NCBI GenBank assembly: GCA_937139475.1
Contig: CAKZQF010000031.1
Span: 124,001-188,000 of the forward strand
Source of the DNA: an uncultured Gammaproteobacteria bacterium
Lineage (GTDB): Bacteria > Pseudomonadota > Gammaproteobacteria > Enterobacterales > Psychrobiaceae
Reading direction: 5' to 3'
Length of the DNA: 64,000 nt
The notes below the pieces were generated by a model. The model worked only from the letters and a program-made list of their open reading frames with translations, searched no databases and was not told the origin of the DNA. Positions 37,115-47,044 of the stretch are shown in pieces; the first letter of the stretch is position 1; each line of letters starts with the position of its first letter. The position numbers were made by a program, and so were the translations under genes.

Positions 37115-38107
37115 TTAGAATAGTTCGATGTCGCCGGCTTCGGCTTGGGGAGTAAGTAACCCTTGTACGACTAGCTCATGGTAATTATCAATCTTATTTC
37201 TACCATTTTCTTTTGCATAGTATAATGCTTTGTCAGCTTGATCGATCACCGTTGTAGGGTAATCAAACGAGCTTAATTCGCAATAGCCGATGCTAACAGT
37301 CAGACTTTCATCAAATGGAAAGCTGTGGTTTTCAACTAACGCGCGAAACTCTTCAAGTGTTGCTTGAGCCTGCTGTTTTTTCATTTTTTCGAGCACGACA
37401 ACAAACTCTTCACCGCCAAAACGAAATAGTAGATTTCGGTTAGGAAAGTGCGCTTGCATTCTTTGCGCAACAATGAGCAGTATTTCGTCCCCGCCAATAT
37501 GACCATAAGTGTCATTTATCCGCTTGAAGTAATCTATATCTATAATTGCCAGCCAAGCTGAATCATTATTTAGTGTATCAGGTTGTGCTGGTCTTTTTAT
37601 TCTGGCTAGTCGGTTTATCCGTCGTTCAAAACTATTACGATTGAGTAGTCCAGTTAATTTGTCGTGCTCACTTTCCTGCAGCAGACTATGATAGTTCTTA
37701 TAAATCAATAGCAGGCCCTTTATCACACTATAATGCTCACTTAGGTCTACAGCGCTCTTGATGTATAGGGCGGTTGAAAAACTGTCATTAATTGAAATCG
37801 GGAAGTAGTGTGCCTGCGCATCATCACTTTCGTCATCAACAGGGTGTTGGTCGATCAAACACGTTGTAATTGCCTGAATATTGAGCTCAAGTGTTGGTAG
37901 ATCCCAGTGATAAGTCGGCTTATCATCTACTTGTTTGATTTCCAAATGAACTAACGGGTTGATGGTATTCTCATGTGATATTTGCACAATTGCTGCACTT
38001 GCTAGCGGCACTAACTCCGCTAGAGTTGCAATAACGCTATAGGCTAAATCGTCAGTGTCCTTTTGACTTGTGATCGCCACAACTGACTCTAAAATTCTAC
38101 TCGACAT
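37115..38107 (-). CDS. GGDEF domain protein (probable diguanylate cyclase)
   Basis: A 330-residue soluble protein. The N-terminal half (about 1-140) looks like a degenerate GAF-type sensor domain; the C-terminal GGDEF domain (about 145-315) has the active-site GGEEF at 231-235, DKLTGLLNR and IDIDYFKRIND metal/GTP motifs, so cyclic di-GMP synthesis is expected. There is no RxxD product-inhibition site ahead of GGEEF. No membrane span or signal peptide. It follows the DUF3334 gene on the same strand by 70 bases, so the two may be co-transcribed. Confidence 0.9.
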   Translation of the reverse strand: MSSRILESVVAITSQKDTDDLAYSVIATLAELVPLASAAIVQISHENTINPLVHLEIKQVDDKPTYHWDLPTLELNIQAITTCLIDQHPVDDESDDAQAHYFPISINDSFSTALYIKSAVDLSEHYSVIKGLLLIYKNYHSLLQESEHDKLTGLLNRNSFERRINRLARIKRPAQPDTLNNDSAWLAIIDIDYFKRINDTYGHIGGDEILLIVAQRMQAHFPNRNLLFRFGGEEFVVVLEKMKKQQAQATLEEFRALVENHSFPFDESLTVSIGYCELSSFDYPTTVIDQADKALYYAKENGRNKIDNYHELVVQGLLTPQAEAGDIELF

Positions 38108-38177
38108 TTAAATAATAAACCTCTAATAACTTACTTGGCTCATTACAACACGGTGTGATTGTAATTTATGGCGTGCA

Positions 38178-38864
38178 TTATATGCCAAGTGAGTCTAGTA
38201 AATCATCTGCTGGTAGCTCATCAGGGCTATTATTTTTTTCCGTTAGTTTATCCCCTTGATGTTGTTCAAGTAATTCATCGGGGTCGAAATCAGTGTCTAG
38301 CTGTTCGAACTCTTTAATCTGAATAAACTCTGTTTGATCTATGGCGAGTTCTAAATAGAACACGTTGCCACTACTTGTGGTAAATGATACTCGGCGGGAA
38401 ACAGGTTCATCTAGATTGGCTTCTATAGATATAACCAATTGCTTATTCACCGTTAGCATTTTAGGCTGGCTTTGGGTTATTGAGGTCTGTAATTCTTTGC
38501 TGATCGTTGAAATGAACGTTCCTAATATTTGGTTCATTAACTCACCCATAACATTACTAACTTCGTCAGCAGTGTGTGAACGAGCAAGTTCGTTTTCTGG
38601 CAGCCCCATGCTTAATAAATAGCCTCGGTAGATTTCCATTGCTGCTTCGGCAGTAAAATTAATGATTACCAAGCCAGAAAAGCCACCATCAAAGATAACA
38701 AAACAGCCAATGTCCGGCTTCAAGCTTGTCTTACTTATTTTTTGAACCATAGCTGCGTGGTTGATTTGACTATGGGAAGCTTTTGATAAAACAGAAGATA
38801 CCGAATTACATAACTTTAATAAAATGTCATCGGTACTGACTATTTTTGTTGCTTTAGATTGCAT
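38178..38864 (-). CDS. DUF3334 family protein (CheX/CheC-like fold)
   Basis: A 228-residue soluble protein. The N-terminal text (KIVSTDDILLKLCNSVSSVL) and the GCFVIFDGGFSGLVIINF and ADEVSNVMGELMNQILG motifs match what I know of DUF3334 proteins in Shewanella and Vibrio. The DEVSNVMGELMNQI pattern recalls the CheC/CheX phosphatase helix (E...N), so a CheY-like phosphatase or other chemotaxis-type role is possible but unproven. The tail after residue 190 is acidic and low in complexity. It is adjacent to a GGDEF gene. Confidence 0.78.
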   Translation of the reverse strand: MQSKATKIVSTDDILLKLCNSVSSVLSKASHSQINHAAMVQKISKTSLKPDIGCFVIFDGGFSGLVIINFTAEAAMEIYRGYLLSMGLPENELARSHTADEVSNVMGELMNQILGTFISTISKELQTSITQSQPKMLTVNKQLVISIEANLDEPVSRRVSFTTSSGNVFYLELAIDQTEFIQIKEFEQLDTDFDPDELLEQHQGDKLTEKNNSPDELPADDLLDSLGI

Positions 38865-39261
38865 AATTTATTGTCCGCGTTGTATTTAGCGCTGGTTTAC
38901 TACGAATAAATTATTATGCACTTTATTGAAAAATAAACAACGTCCAGGCTAAAAAGCAGATAAATATGTTTTTTAACTTTTATTTGTTGCCAACGCTTGT
39001 TTTTTTACCATCTGTCCTTATATCTTTTTATGTAGTTTATTTAAATTTCGCGATGTTTTTTCTGCGACTTGATTTTACTAGATAATTGAGACTCGACTAA
39101 CGGCTTTTGCATCGTTATAATGTCGCGTCCGAAAACCATAGTTATGTTAGTTTTCAACGAGACGTATTTAGTTGAAAGTTATCATTGATAATTAAAATGG
39201 CCGATATTTCAGTCGGTTATAAAAGAGGCCGTTGGGCCTAAATGAATTTTTGAGGTATGCA
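38865..39261 (+). promoter_or_regulatory. Upstream region and promoter of tig
   Basis: No gene in about 400 bases between divergent DUF3334 and tig. A promoter is visible: -35 TCGACT (39093-39098), 17-base spacer, -10 TATAAT (39116-39121), followed by a GC-rich GTCGCGTCC discriminator, about 135 bases before the tig start. The AT-rich stretch before it (38930-39060) may act as an UP element. The rest shows no recognisable motif. Confidence 0.7.
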
Positions 39262-40569
39262 ATGCAAGTTTCACTTGAAACGACTCAAGGCCTAGAGCGC
39301 CGCCTAACAATTACTGTTGAAGCCGCAACTGTAGATACTGAAGTGAAAACTCGTCTTCAGCAATTGTCTAAAACCCAACGTATTGATGGATTCCGTCCTG
39401 GTAAAGTACCAGTTACAGTAATCCAGAAGCGTTACGGTGCTGCAGTTCGTCAAGAAGTTGCTGGTGAATTAATGCAACGTCAGTACTTCGACGCTGTAAT
39501 GGCTGAGAAATTAAACCCTGCCGGCATGCCACAGCTTAATGTTGTTAAAAATGACGCTGGTAGCGATTTAGAATTCACTGCTACGTTTGAAATCTACCCA
39601 GAAGTAGAAGTTCAAAACTTAGAAAAGATTGCCGTTGAAAAGCCAGTTGTTGAAGTAACTGATAAAGATCTTGAAGAGATGCTGGTTACTTTACAGAAGC
39701 AACACGCTACATACAAAGAAGTAAAGCGTAAGTCTAAGAAATCTGACCGTGTAACTATCGACTTCACTGGTACTATTGACGGCGAAGAATTCGAAGGCGG
39801 CAAAGCAGAAGATTTCGTTCTTAACTTAAGTGAAGAGCGTATGATTCCTGGTTTCGAAAAGCAAATCGTTACTCATAAAGCGGGTGAAGAGTTCGATATC
39901 GAAGTAACTTTCCCTGAAGATTACCACGCTGAAAACCTAAAAGGTAAAGCGGCTGTATTTGCGATTAACTTGAAGAAAGTTGAAGACCAAGTACTACCTG
40001 AGTTAACGGATGAGTTTGCTGAGAAGTTTGGTATTAGCGACGGTGGTATTGAAGCACTTAAAGCTGATGTTCGTAAGAACATGGAGCGTGAGCTAAGCCA
40101 AAACGTTAAAAATAACATCAAGCAACAAGTTATCGACGGTCTAGTAGAAGTTAACGAGATCGAAGTGCCAGCTGCACTTGTTAAAGGTGAAGTAGATGTT
40201 CTTCGTCAACAAGCAATGCAACGCTTTGGTGGTCAAGTAGACCCAGCAAACATGCCACAACTACCGGACGAGCTTTTCGAAGAGCAAGCTAAACGTCGCG
40301 TTAGTGTTGGTCTTTTACTTGGTGAAGTAATCAAAGCAAACAAACTAGAAGCTGATGAAGCTCGTGTTAAAGACATGATTGAATCAATGGCTTCGGCTTA
40401 TGAAGATCCAAGTGAAGTTGTTGCACATTATGCAAATGATGAAAAGCTAAGCAACCAAATGAAAGATCTTGCACTTGAAGACCAAGCAATTGATTTCATC
40501 TTAGACCTTGCTAAGGTTAAAGAGAAAAAGAAAAAATTCAGTGACATGATCCAACAGCAACAAGCTTAA
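39262..40569 (+). CDS. tig: Trigger factor
   Basis: A 435-residue ribosome-bound chaperone and prolyl isomerase that meets nascent chains. The N-terminal ribosome-binding domain has the GFRPGKVP signature (about 44-51), the FKBP-type PPIase domain starts near residue 160 ([19 protein letters not shown]), and a helical C-terminal domain follows. The start is the ATG at 39262 (GAGG upstream; family N-terminus [14 protein letters not shown]). It precedes clpP and clpX as in most gammaproteobacteria and ends at a strong terminator. Confidence 0.97.
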   Translation: MQVSLETTQGLERRLTITVEAATVDTEVKTRLQQLSKTQRIDGFRPGKVPVTVIQKRYGAAVRQEVAGELMQRQYFDAVMAEKLNPAGMPQLNVVKNDAGSDLEFTATFEIYPEVEVQNLEKIAVEKPVVEVTDKDLEEMLVTLQKQHATYKEVKRKSKKSDRVTIDFTGTIDGEEFEGGKAEDFVLNLSEERMIPGFEKQIVTHKAGEEFDIEVTFPEDYHAENLKGKAAVFAINLKKVEDQVLPELTDEFAEKFGISDGGIEALKADVRKNMERELSQNVKNNIKQQVIDGLVEVNEIEVPAALVKGEVDVLRQQAMQRFGGQVDPANMPQLPDELFEEQAKRRVSVGLLLGEVIKANKLEADEARVKDMIESMASAYEDPSEVVAHYANDEKLSNQMKDLALEDQAIDFILDLAKVKEKKKKFSDMIQQQQA

Positions 40570-40589
40570 TTTTAAAGCGCTGTTGAAGG

Positions 40590-40622
40590 GCTCGCATAGA
40601 GTGATCTATGCGGGCTTTTTTT
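40590..40622 (+). terminator. Intrinsic terminator after tig
   Basis: GCTCGCATAG, loop AGTGAT, CTATGCGGGC (one T-G pair), then seven T. It separates tig from clpP, which needs its own promoter in the following 150 bases. Confidence 0.93.
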
Positions 40623-40780
40623 ATGCACAAATGGTGATAGATTACCCTAATTAGCTTAATTACTAAGATATTAATTGTTTTTGAGCCTGTTAATGGTTTA
40701 TCTTTACTACCTATACCATATCCCAACGGGGCAAAGCCTTATGGGGTACCGATCTGGAATTTTAAAAGGGACATAAGTTA

Positions 40781-41392
40781 ATGCAAAGCTTCTCAAATTC
40801 TTCGCCTGAAAACGTCTTAGTACCAATGGTAATTGAGCAAACTCCTAAGGGTGAACGTTCATTTGATATTTATTCACGATTACTCAAAGAACGCGTCATA
40901 TTCTTAGTAGGTCAAGTTGAAGACAATATGGCAAATCTAATTGTGGCTCAGTTGCTATTTTTAGAGGCTGAGAACCCAGATAAAGAAATTTTCTTATACA
41001 TCAACTCACCAGGCGGTTCGGTAACAGCGGGCATGGCTATTTACGATACCATGCAGTTTATCAAGCCAAAAGTAAGTACTGTTTGTATTGGACAAGCTGC
41101 CAGCATGGGCGCGTTTTTATTAGCCGGTGGTGAAAAAGGCATGCGTCATTGTCTGCCAAATTCGCGCGTGATGATCCATCAACCACTAGGTGGCTTCCAG
41201 GGCCAGGCATCTGATATTCAAATCCATGCCCAAGAAATCCTTGGTATTAAAAATAAGTTAAATACGTTGTTAGCAGAGCATAGTGGGCAACCGCTAGAAA
41301 TCGTAGAGCAAGATACTGACCGTGATAACTTTATGAGTAGCGAGCAAGCGCTTGAATATGGCTTAATCGATTCTGTATTATCTAAACGGTAA
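40781..41392 (+). CDS. clpP: ATP-dependent Clp protease proteolytic subunit
   Basis: A 203-residue serine protease forming the 14-mer chamber that works with ClpX or ClpA. The triad is visible: Ser108 (GQAASMGAF), His133 (RVMIHQP) and Asp182. It lacks a long propeptide. It lies 146 bases before clpX on the same strand. Confidence 0.98.
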   Translation: MQSFSNSSPENVLVPMVIEQTPKGERSFDIYSRLLKERVIFLVGQVEDNMANLIVAQLLFLEAENPDKEIFLYINSPGGSVTAGMAIYDTMQFIKPKVSTVCIGQAASMGAFLLAGGEKGMRHCLPNSRVMIHQPLGGFQGQASDIQIHAQEILGIKNKLNTLLAEHSGQPLEIVEQDTDRDNFMSSEQALEYGLIDSVLSKR

Positions 41393-41538
41393 TATGATGA
41401 CTGTTTTTGTAAGTAGCTAAAAACACAACAATGTTTGTATTTAGGTCTCATATCCAGACGCGATGCTTGGGTTTATGACGACTTTGTAATAGAATTATGG
41501 CTATTATAGAGAAAATTTTATCCAATAGAGGATGATAA

Positions 41539-42810
41539 ATGACTGACACCACCAAAGGCGATGACGATAGCAAAACATTGCTATATTGCTCTTTCTGCGG
41601 TAAAAGCCAGCACGAAGTTCGAAAACTAATTGCTGGCCCTTCGGTATATATTTGTGATGAATGTGTCGACTTATGCACAGACATCATTACGGAAGAAATT
41701 AAAGAAAAGCTAGATACTCCTGAGCCGGAAAAACTACCGACGCCTCACGATATTCGAAACAACCTAGACGATTATGTGATTGGACAGCACCATGCTAAGA
41801 AAGTACTGGCAGTGGCTGTATATAATCATTACAAACGTCTACAAAATGCAAACAAATCAGACGGCGTAGAGCTTGGTAAAAGTAATATCTTGCTAATCGG
41901 CCCTACCGGTTCAGGTAAAACATTATTAGCCGAAACAATGGCTAGGATGCTTGATGTACCGTTTACTATGGCTGATGCGACCACATTAACCGAAGCGGGG
42001 TATGTTGGTGAAGATGTTGAAAACATCATTCAAAAGCTACTGCAAAAGTGTGATTATGACGTTGAAAAAGCTGAACGCGGCATTGTCTACGTTGATGAGA
42101 TTGATAAGATTTCACGTAAGTCTGATAACCCATCTATCACACGAGACGTGTCAGGAGAAGGCGTACAGCAAGCGCTTCTAAAACTTATTGAAGGGACTGT
42201 TGCTGCCGTTCCGCCGCAAGGTGGCCGCAAGCATCCACAACAAGAGTTTTTACAAGTAGATACTTCTAAAATACTATTTATTTGTGGCGGTGCGTTCGCT
42301 GGTTTAGACAAAGTGATAGAGCAACGTGCACATGTAGGTACGGGAATCGGCTTTGGCGCAGAAGTTAAAGACGCTAGTGGCGCTAGTCTTTCTGAAACCT
42401 TTACCAAAGTTGAGCCTGAAGACTTAGTTAAATATGGTCTAATACCAGAGTTCATTGGTCGTCTTCCTGTGGTAGCAACACTGACAGAACTCGACGAGCA
42501 AGCCCTAATACAGATTTTATGCGAGCCTAAAAATGCGTTAACTAAGCAATACGCTGCGCTGCTGGCATTAGAGAATGTAGAGCTTGAATTTAGAGATGAT
42601 GCACTTAAGGCGATTGCTGCAAAGGCGATGACTCGTAAAACTGGAGCGCGTGGCTTACGTTCAATCGTAGAAGCTGTATTGCTAGATACTATGTATGATT
42701 TACCTTCGGTGGAAGGCGTTGTCAAAGTAGTCATTGATGAGACGGTAATTAAAGGGGAGTCAGATCCTATTTTAATTTATGAAAACCAACAAAAAGCCTC
42801 ATCTGAGTAA
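41539..42810 (+). CDS. clpX: ClpX, ATPase subunit of the Clp protease
   Basis: A 423-residue AAA+ unfoldase. An N-terminal zinc-binding domain with Cys17, Cys20, Cys39 and Cys42 is followed by Walker A GPTGSGKT (121-128), Walker [10 protein letters not shown], and the IGF-loop region that docks ClpP. It ends at a strong terminator. In many relatives lon follows; here lon is absent from the adjacent DNA. Confidence 0.98.
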   Translation: MTDTTKGDDDSKTLLYCSFCGKSQHEVRKLIAGPSVYICDECVDLCTDIITEEIKEKLDTPEPEKLPTPHDIRNNLDDYVIGQHHAKKVLAVAVYNHYKRLQNANKSDGVELGKSNILLIGPTGSGKTLLAETMARMLDVPFTMADATTLTEAGYVGEDVENIIQKLLQKCDYDVEKAERGIVYVDEIDKISRKSDNPSITRDVSGEGVQQALLKLIEGTVAAVPPQGGRKHPQQEFLQVDTSKILFICGGAFAGLDKVIEQRAHVGTGIGFGAEVKDASGASLSETFTKVEPEDLVKYGLIPEFIGRLPVVATLTELDEQALIQILCEPKNALTKQYAALLALENVELEFRDDALKAIAAKAMTRKTGARGLRSIVEAVLLDTMYDLPSVEGVVKVVIDETVIKGESDPILIYENQQKASSE

Positions 42811-42818
42811 CACTATCT

Positions 42819-42845
42819 AAAAAGGAGCCAACAGGCTCCTTTTTT
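42819..42845 (+). terminator. Intrinsic terminator after clpX
   Basis: Five A, GGAGCC, AACA loop, GGCTCC, six T, starting 9 bases after the clpX stop codon. Confidence 0.95.
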
Positions 42846-42900
42846 ATGTCTTATTATCGGCAAGCAGAAATATTAACGCTCTTGGATAGTCTGTTGGTGT

Positions 42901-43257
42901 TTAGCTTATCAGTGTGGTTGGTATTACCATGCTAATGGTTGTGTAGATAAAGCAGCACCCAATCAGGGCGACACTTGCGCTAATGAGATACAAAGCGTTT
43001 GGCCTAATAAAGCTAAGCGCGATGTAATTTAATATAACGCAGGCAATGGTTGCGATTAGCCCTTGCCAAGCACCAAATAAACTCACCCAAAGCCCTCCAG
43101 AGAGTAATATACTAACGCCCCCCATCAATAGCCCTAAGTTTGCTAAGTCCCATTGCATTATATAACTGCTGTTTGTGGATGTTGGCAAGCAGCGATACTT
43201 GCTCGCGCAAAATAATAGAATACAGCCAAAGCTTGTTGCCAGTGTTGCCCAAAACAT
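42901..43257 (-). CDS. Small hypothetical membrane protein
   Basis: A 118-residue, strongly hydrophobic protein with about four predicted helices (near 2-18, 38-56, 61-84 and 89-112). An AAGGGG RBS precedes its ATG, which favours a real gene. The layout vaguely recalls DUF3325-type small membrane proteins, but I do not assign it. It sits between clpX and an Na+/H+ antiporter, convergent with clpX, and diverges from the antiporter. Confidence 0.6.
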   Translation of the reverse strand: MFWATLATSFGCILLFCASKYRCLPTSTNSSYIMQWDLANLGLLMGGVSILLSGGLWVSLFGAWQGLIATIACVILNYIALSFIRPNALYLISASVALIGCCFIYTTISMVIPTTLIS

Positions 43258-43403
43258 GTCGTAGCCCCTTATTTAATCTTAATGAGATGTATTATCATTA
43301 AGCTTGGGTGTAAAAACAAGTAAAATCGCTAATTTTTTATATTAGGTTATTGCTATTTATCGATATTCCACGCAAGCTAAGCCAAAAATAATTTGAGAGT
43401 AAA

Positions 43404-44795
43404 ATGATTTTAGATAATGCTTTTACGTTGATACCACCGGTTGTTGCTATTGTTGTTGCTGTTTGGCGTAAAAATGCGATATTGGCATTAACTGTCGGTG
43501 TAGTATTAACTTGGTTTATGCATAATGGACTAGACCCTATTGCAGGAGTACAAGACACCGTTATTGGGCTAAAAGAGGTTGTGTTAAGTGATGGCAACCG
43601 TCGGATTATTATCTTTAGCTTGTTAATTGGCGCGTTATTAGTGCTAATGAAGCAAAGCGGCGGGGTCAATCGTTTTATTGAACGTCTTGCACAAAAGAAC
43701 CTTGTCACAAATCGCCGTCAAGCGAGTTTGTTGCCTTCGGTTATTGGCACCAGTATATTCACTGACACAAATCTTAGTATGTTTACTGCAGGAATTGCCA
43801 GCCAAAGCTTGTTTGATAAGTATGGCTTGAGCCGCGCTCGCTTGGCATTCCTGCTTGATTCGACTTGTTCTCCGGTAAGTATATTACTATTGGTTAATGG
43901 TTGGGGCGCTTATATTTTGGGCTTATTAGATGGCTACCAGCTATCTGATACCGTTGGCGTATTGATCGATACAATCTTTTTTAATTTTTATCCGACTCTG
44001 ATTTTGATTTTTGTGTATTACACCGCATTTAGCACCAAAGTGTATGGGCCGATGCGGGATAGCAAGGCAAATCCTTATACAGAGACACTCGAAGCAAATG
44101 ACACAGGCGAAGTGCCGAGTAATGCGCAGGGCAGAGCAAGGTATCTAGTCCTGCCTATGGTACTTATTTGTTTGCTGACGATCGGCTTACTATTTTATAG
44201 CGGTGAAGGTGATATTAGGCGCGGGTCTGGTTCATGGTCAGTAATGTGGGCTGTCGTTACATCCTATATTTGTTTGGTATTGATGCTGCTAAAAGACAAG
44301 GTATTTAGCGTTGCGGCTATCGCAAAGCATAGCGTCACAGGCGTTAAAAACTTGATGCCAGTGGTCATTATATTAGTATTGTCTTTTGCATTTGGTGATG
44401 CGGTCAAAGCCTACGGTACTGGCACTTACGTCAGTGAATTGCTCGGACAGTCATTTCCATTAATGTTTATCGCTCCGATGCTATTTTTTACTGCTGGAAT
44501 CATGGCGTTTGCAACGGGTACTTCCTGGGGCACCTTTGCGGTACTAATCCCAATTGCACTACCTTTGTCTTTTAGCACCGGATTACCGCCAGCGTTCTTA
44601 GTTGCTGCGGTATTAGGTGGAGGAATTTTTGGCGACCATTCCTCACCAATTTCAGACTCTACTATCGTCGCATCGATGGCGAGTGGTTGTGATCACATCG
44701 AACATGTTAAAACCCAACTTCCCTATAACTTGGTCGCGGCAGCTATCGCGATAGTTTGCTATGTTGGTTACGTTGCATTTTTCTTTACGCCATAA
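43404..44795 (+). CDS. NhaC-type Na+/H+ antiporter
   Basis: A 463-residue membrane protein with about twelve helices of the NhaC/ion-transporter superfamily. IGTSIFTDTNLSMFTAG, FATGTSWGTFAVLIPIA and GDHSSPISDSTIVASMASGCDH are conserved active-site-like segments of the family. It probably exchanges cytoplasmic Na+ for H+, or a Na+-coupled organic acid exchange as in MleN-like members. A role beside the Na+-NQR pump of the same window is natural. It is monocistronic and ends at a 20-bp hairpin. Confidence 0.85.
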   Translation: MILDNAFTLIPPVVAIVVAVWRKNAILALTVGVVLTWFMHNGLDPIAGVQDTVIGLKEVVLSDGNRRIIIFSLLIGALLVLMKQSGGVNRFIERLAQKNLVTNRRQASLLPSVIGTSIFTDTNLSMFTAGIASQSLFDKYGLSRARLAFLLDSTCSPVSILLLVNGWGAYILGLLDGYQLSDTVGVLIDTIFFNFYPTLILIFVYYTAFSTKVYGPMRDSKANPYTETLEANDTGEVPSNAQGRARYLVLPMVLICLLTIGLLFYSGEGDIRRGSGSWSVMWAVVTSYICLVLMLLKDKVFSVAAIAKHSVTGVKNLMPVVIILVLSFAFGDAVKAYGTGTYVSELLGQSFPLMFIAPMLFFTAGIMAFATGTSWGTFAVLIPIALPLSFSTGLPPAFLVAAVLGGGIFGDHSSPISDSTIVASMASGCDHIEHVKTQLPYNLVAAAIAIVCYVGYVAFFFTP

Positions 44796-44804
44796 TAGCA
44801 ATTG

Positions 44805-44849
44805 TTGAGTCTTAATTTGTTAACTATGGGTTAGCAAATTAAGACTCAA
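44805..44849. terminator. Long perfect hairpin between convergent genes
   Basis: TTGAGTCTTAATTTG and CAAATTAAGACTCAA pair perfectly (15 bp) and the stem continues inward through one T-G pair and TAAC/GTTA to a TATGG loop, about 20 bp in all. No strong T run follows, so it may be a bidirectional transcription stop or a stable 3' end. It lies between the antiporter and the minus-strand diguanylate cyclase. Confidence 0.65.
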
Positions 44850-44855
44850 AGCTGC

Positions 44856-46517
44856 TTACAGCTCTGTGTGATGCGCGATTAAATCCTTAGTGATATGGGG
44901 TTGCTGCGAAGAAAATACAATGCAATCCCTACCCGCTGATTTTGCTTGATACAAGGCTTCGTCGGCAAGCTTAACAATGTTATCAATGTTCTCACCACCT
45001 TCCGGGTAAGTCGCTATACCGATAGAAGCGGTTACTCTCCCTATATTGGTACCATGGCTAATAATTTTTAGATTACGTAGCTGCTCTAATACTGTTTCTG
45101 CAAACATTTTTACTAAGGTTTCGTTAACATCTGAGAGTAACACAACAAATTCTTCGCCCCCCATACGACAAGCCACATGTTCGCTGCGGGTTAGCTTATT
45201 TAGCAACGTGCCGAACTCTTGAAGTACCCTATCCCCAGCATCATGACCAAAGCTGTCATTGAGCTTTTTAAAGCAGTCTAAATCAATCATCAAGATTGCC
45301 ATCATTGATTTTTTCTTTATCGCGCGTGAGAGTTCTTTCTCTGCCGTTTCGGTGAAGTAGCGGCGATTGAATAAGCCGGTTAAAGAGTCTTTGATGGCTT
45401 GGTTGCGTAGATTATCCCGTAGCTGCAAATTGGCGATAGATAAGGCGACTTGCTCGGCTATTGAGGTGGCAACTTTGCGATCATTGTCACCGTACTCATC
45501 TTCAAAGTTATTACGTTTAAAATGCATCACACCAAGGGTCTCACCTTGAGAGACCAATGGAATACAGATTATATTGCAGTGCTCTTCAATATCGTGGCTA
45601 CAGCGTATAAGTTTATCGTATGGCCCTTGGGGATGAGCGTAGCCTTTGCGCAAAGCCCAACATGCATCAAGGTTGTAATGACCGATGCCAAACCAGTTTC
45701 TTTCTCCCCAAGCTACTTTGATTTCTGCCAAATTTCTGGAAGAACGTATGATCGATATTGCTCCCGCATCATGATAGAGCAGCATTTGGGCGAATTTAGT
45801 CAAGACTTGTTCAATATCTTCAAGGGATTTGGAAAGAGTGAGTAATGTGCCAAATTCCTGTAGCAAAAGTAATTCTTCAGTTTGTGTATGAACGCGACGT
45901 TTTAGCTGCTGATAGCGAATTTTTAATCGGTCGTTAATCAACTTAACAAAAAAATAGCCACCGATGCTGGTAATTAAAAATAGCGTAATGAATGTTGGAG
46001 CATAGTCATACCGTCGGTCAATAATGAACTGTTGTTCTTTGCTAGTGGCTAGACCCACCCTAAGAATGAAACCATTGCCCAGGCGAGAAATATAACGCAT
46101 TGATTGTGATATTAGAGGATTATATCGTGTGACGCCATCCGCGTTACCCTCTAGCACTTGAGCTATTTCCGGCTGTTGTGATTGGTTTGGGCTGGTTTTT
46201 AATGAATAACCAGAGGAAAAACTATCGCCAAGTAGTGTACCATCAAGTGAAATGATAGAAATATGGGTTTGGCTATTGCTTGCTAATGCATCGACAAAGG
46301 AATCATATTCAAGACTTGATGATGGCTGTTGTCCTGCAAAAAAATGGAGTGAGCGCCCAATATAATCCGCTTTATAATGAAGCTCTTGCAAAGCAATTTT
46401 TTTTGCATTCTCTTTTATATTAACTTCATTAATAAAAGCAACCAGTAAGAACAAAGGCAATGATATTAGTGTGGGGAGGTAAACTACATACCAACCTTGC
46501 TTTAGCGATTTGCTCAT
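44856..46517 (-). CDS. Membrane-anchored GAF-GGDEF diguanylate cyclase
   Basis: A 553-residue protein. Membrane helices near residues 8-28 and 172-192 frame a periplasmic sensor domain of about 140 residues. A short coiled-coil, a GAF domain (about 215-365) and a C-terminal GGDEF domain (about 375-540) follow, with DSLTGLFNRRYF, IDLDCFKKLND and active-site GGEEF near residue 452. The catalytic motif is intact; the usual RxxD inhibitory site is not present (RSEH in its place). It should make cyclic di-GMP in response to an external cue. Monocistronic. Confidence 0.92.
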   Translation of the reverse strand: MSKSLKQGWYVVYLPTLISLPLFLLVAFINEVNIKENAKKIALQELHYKADYIGRSLHFFAGQQPSSSLEYDSFVDALASNSQTHISIISLDGTLLGDSFSSGYSLKTSPNQSQQPEIAQVLEGNADGVTRYNPLISQSMRYISRLGNGFILRVGLATSKEQQFIIDRRYDYAPTFITLFLITSIGGYFFVKLINDRLKIRYQQLKRRVHTQTEELLLLQEFGTLLTLSKSLEDIEQVLTKFAQMLLYHDAGAISIIRSSRNLAEIKVAWGERNWFGIGHYNLDACWALRKGYAHPQGPYDKLIRCSHDIEEHCNIICIPLVSQGETLGVMHFKRNNFEDEYGDNDRKVATSIAEQVALSIANLQLRDNLRNQAIKDSLTGLFNRRYFTETAEKELSRAIKKKSMMAILMIDLDCFKKLNDSFGHDAGDRVLQEFGTLLNKLTRSEHVACRMGGEEFVVLLSDVNETLVKMFAETVLEQLRNLKIISHGTNIGRVTASIGIATYPEGGENIDNIVKLADEALYQAKSAGRDCIVFSSQQPHITKDLIAHHTEL

Positions 46518-46728
46518 TCAACTATTCCATGTCTAATAAAGGTAATAAGCCAATTACAATAATGGGCTTTAACCCTTCAGATATAATGAATTAGCTTGCT
46601 AATTAACCAAGTTGGCATTACTAGGTTAATATAGCAACAATAATCCGCACTAGGTAGGTAGTTAAATATGGAAAAGTTTTAGTGTGGTTGATTCAACGAA
46701 CTGTTTTTATTAGCTTTTTAATGAAGAG

Positions 46729-46908
46729 TTATTTTAATTCGTTAACCGCCTGGATAACTAGTTCTTCAATGTTTTGATGCGTAGTTTGATGACCGCAGTC
46801 ACACGAAATGGCCTGATTCTCAATTAGCCATGCAACCGTCTTTAGGTGCTTTTGGCCACAGGCTTCACAGGCAAGCTTTAAGGTTTGAAGTTGATTTATG
46901 TTGGTCAT
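46729..46908 (-). CDS. Small zinc-ribbon-like protein
   Basis: A 59-residue protein starting at the ATG at 46908, which has an AAGAGA RBS; an open frame extends further upstream but without start signals or sensible sequence. It has two cysteine pairs, CEAC near residue 14 and CDC near residue 34, in a pattern fit for one zinc ion. Family not recognised. It lies about 135 bases after dapD on the same strand. Confidence 0.65.
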   Translation of the reverse strand: MTNINQLQTLKLACEACGQKHLKTVAWLIENQAISCDCGHQTTHQNIEELVIQAVNELK

Positions 46909-47044
46909 GTTTGTCTCTTTATTTGTTTTATCTAGGAGTTTAGCAAAACAACAAGACATTTCTGTGACAGGCAACACAAAAAAGCGCGATGGCATATCGC
47001 GCTTGTTAAAGGCTTTCGGCAAAGCTAGTGGTTCGCAATGGTGA

